This document shows, piece by piece, positions 23,288 to 24,472 of a DNA stretch of 24,472 bases. Below the pieces are notes generated by a model. It did not search any database, had not been told where the DNA came from, and saw only the letters and a list, made by a program, of their open reading frames with translations. Positions within the stretch are counted from its first letter, which is position 1, and each line of letters begins with the position of its first letter. The position numbers and the translations under genes were made by a program. The stretch covers positions 1 to 24,472 of the forward strand of contig CAZEAN010000088.1 of the NCBI GenBank assembly GCA_964510225.1. Direction: 5' to 3'. The DNA comes from CAZEAN01 sp964510225 (GTDB lineage: Bacteria; Planctomycetota; Planctomycetia; Isosphaerales; Isosphaeraceae).

Positions 23288-24472
23288 TGCGGGTCTCCAG
23301 GAAGGCTGGGCATCGGAAGGTCCTCCAATGGAAGAAGATGCCCCAGTTGGTCTCGTTTCGTTTGAAGGTAACTGGCCCGGTGAGCGTCGGGGGGAGCAAT
23401 AATCGGAATTTGGTCGACGATATCGATTCCAAATCCACTAATGACAAATGCGTCAACTTTTTTAGGATTGTTTGTCAATAATCGAACTTTGGTGAGCCCG
23501 AGGTCACGGAGGATCTGGAGGCCGATCCCGTAGTCTCGGACATCGGCGGGTAGTCCCAAGGCCAGGTTTGCTGCGACCGTATCCATGCCTTGGTCTTGGA
23601 GATCATAAGCCTTCAGCTTGTTGATCAGACCGATCCCCCGCCCCTCTTGGGGGAGATAGATGAGAGCCCCAACCCCCTCCTCCGAAATCCGCTTCAAGGC
23701 AATCTGAAGCTGATCGCCACAATCGCAGCGAAGTGAGGAGAGTAGGTCTCCGGTGAAACAAGACGAATGGAGCCGGACCAACGGTGCTTCTACAGAGCTA
23801 AGATCACCAAACGTGACCGCAATCGGTGTTGTCAATTCATGATCGACCCGATACGCGACTACCCGTGCATCACCATACTTTGTTGGCAAGGATGGGCTTG
23901 CCTCACGATGGACTAAGACTTCACGATTTCTCCGATACCGAATCAAATCTTCGATGGTGACGATCGGAAGATTGAAGCGTTCGGCAATCTCAAGAAGCTT
24001 TTCGCGGCTCGCGCGTCCCGTACCGTCAAGAATCTCGATAAGAACGCCAACTGGTTGAAATCCCGCCATCTGCGCGAGATCAACGGCGGCCTCTGTATGA
24101 CCAGCGCGTCGGAGAACGCCAGCTTTCATCGCTAAGAGTGGAAAAACGTGGCCAGGCCGGACGAATTCTTCCGGTCGCGACGAAGGCTCAAACATCTTCC
24201 GGATCGTCAATGCACGTTCTGTCGCAGTGATGCCGGTCTGACAATCCTGATGATCAATCGGGACAAGGAAGGGGGTTTGGTGGTGCGCGGTGTTGGTTTC
24301 AACGATTGGTCGGAGATTGAGCCGGTCTGCAAGTTCAGGCATGATAGGAACACAGAGTTGCCCACGCCCCTGAGTAATCATGAATTCAACCATTTCGGGA
24401 GTGATCGCCTCAGCCGCAGCGATAAAATCTCCCTCATTCTCGCGGTCTTCGGCATCGACCACGATGACCACT
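23281..24472 (-). CDS. ribBA: Bifunctional RibBA (DHBP synthase / GTP cyclohydrolase II), 5' part missing
   Basis: The protein catalyses two entry reactions of riboflavin synthesis: ribulose 5-phosphate to 3,4-dihydroxy-2-butanone 4-phosphate, and GTP to the diaminopyrimidine precursor. The N-terminal RibB half begins inside the window at VIVVDAEDRENEGDF (the acidic metal-binding motif), and its start codon lies beyond 24472. It continues with QTGITATERALTI, RPGHVFPLLA and RAGHTEAAVDLA. The RibA half shows VRLHSSCFTGDLLSSLRCDCG (three zinc cysteines), EGRGIGLINKLKAYDLQDQG and RLLTNNPKKVDA. About 397 residues are visible, so little is missing. The last codon sits in the convergent hairpin. The GTG visible at 24471 is internal. 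Both halves look intact. Confidence 0.97.
   Translation of the reverse strand, partial: VVIVVDAEDRENEGDFIAAAEAITPEMVEFMITQGRGQLCVPIMPELADRLNLRPIVETNTAHHQTPFLVPIDHQDCQTGITATERALTIRKMFEPSSRPEEFVRPGHVFPLLAMKAGVLRRAGHTEAAVDLAQMAGFQPVGVLIEILDGTGRASREKLLEIAERFNLPIVTIEDLIRYRRNREVLVHREASPSLPTKYGDARVVAYRVDHELTTPIAVTFGDLSSVEAPLVRLHSSCFTGDLLSSLRCDCGDQLQIALKRISEEGVGALIYLPQEGRGIGLINKLKAYDLQDQGMDTVAANLALGLPADVRDYGIGLQILRDLGLTKVRLLTNNPKKVDAFVISGFGIDIVDQIPIIAPPDAHRASYLQTKRDQLGHLLPLEDLPMPSLPGDPQP

Overview
The window looks like a chromosomal segment of a planctomycete, probably close to Isosphaeraceae. This is inferred from the gene families, not from a database match. The pointers are a Tat-exported two-part esterase of the Abhydrolase_7 type, a secreted M61 peptidase, a secreted protein joining a DUF2092-like half to a TlpA-like half, a Pkn-type kinase remnant with a CPxC-like N-terminus, and loosely packed genes with long spacers. 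Base composition is moderately GC-rich by eye. Most starts have recognisable Shine-Dalgarno sequences.

Left part (1-9815). A metallophosphoesterase runs off the left edge and is divergent from a membrane-anchored glutaminyl cyclase-like protein. Next, read leftwards, are a Tat-exported alpha/beta-hydrolase and then an M61 peptidase, a likely two-gene export unit. A 1.07-kb stretch without a supportable gene follows. Then come a sigma-70-like protein with a hydrophobic N-terminal segment, a convergent SAM methyltransferase, and upstream of that on the same strand pheA (chorismate mutase/prephenate dehydratase/ACT).

Chaperone block (9816-16136). dnaK, two small related proteins of unknown function, and clpB all point right. 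grpE, dnaJ and hrcA are not present. The upstream region of dnaK has a perfect 15-base dyad but no CIRCE. The small pair is the best candidate here for something undescribed. A tandem 14-base repeat lies just before the second copy.

Decay zone (16137-17392). An IS630-type transposase remnant abuts, in opposite orientation, the N-terminal fragment of a Ser/Thr protein kinase. Both are frameshifted.

Right part (17393-24472). A small membrane protein overlaps a class 3 lipase by 4 bases. A secreted thioredoxin-fold protein lacks the redox CxxC. An algal-type vanadium haloperoxidase converges on ribBA, and a 15-bp hairpin between them includes the ribBA stop codon. ribBA is cut by the right edge. 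No tRNA, rRNA or CRISPR array was seen.
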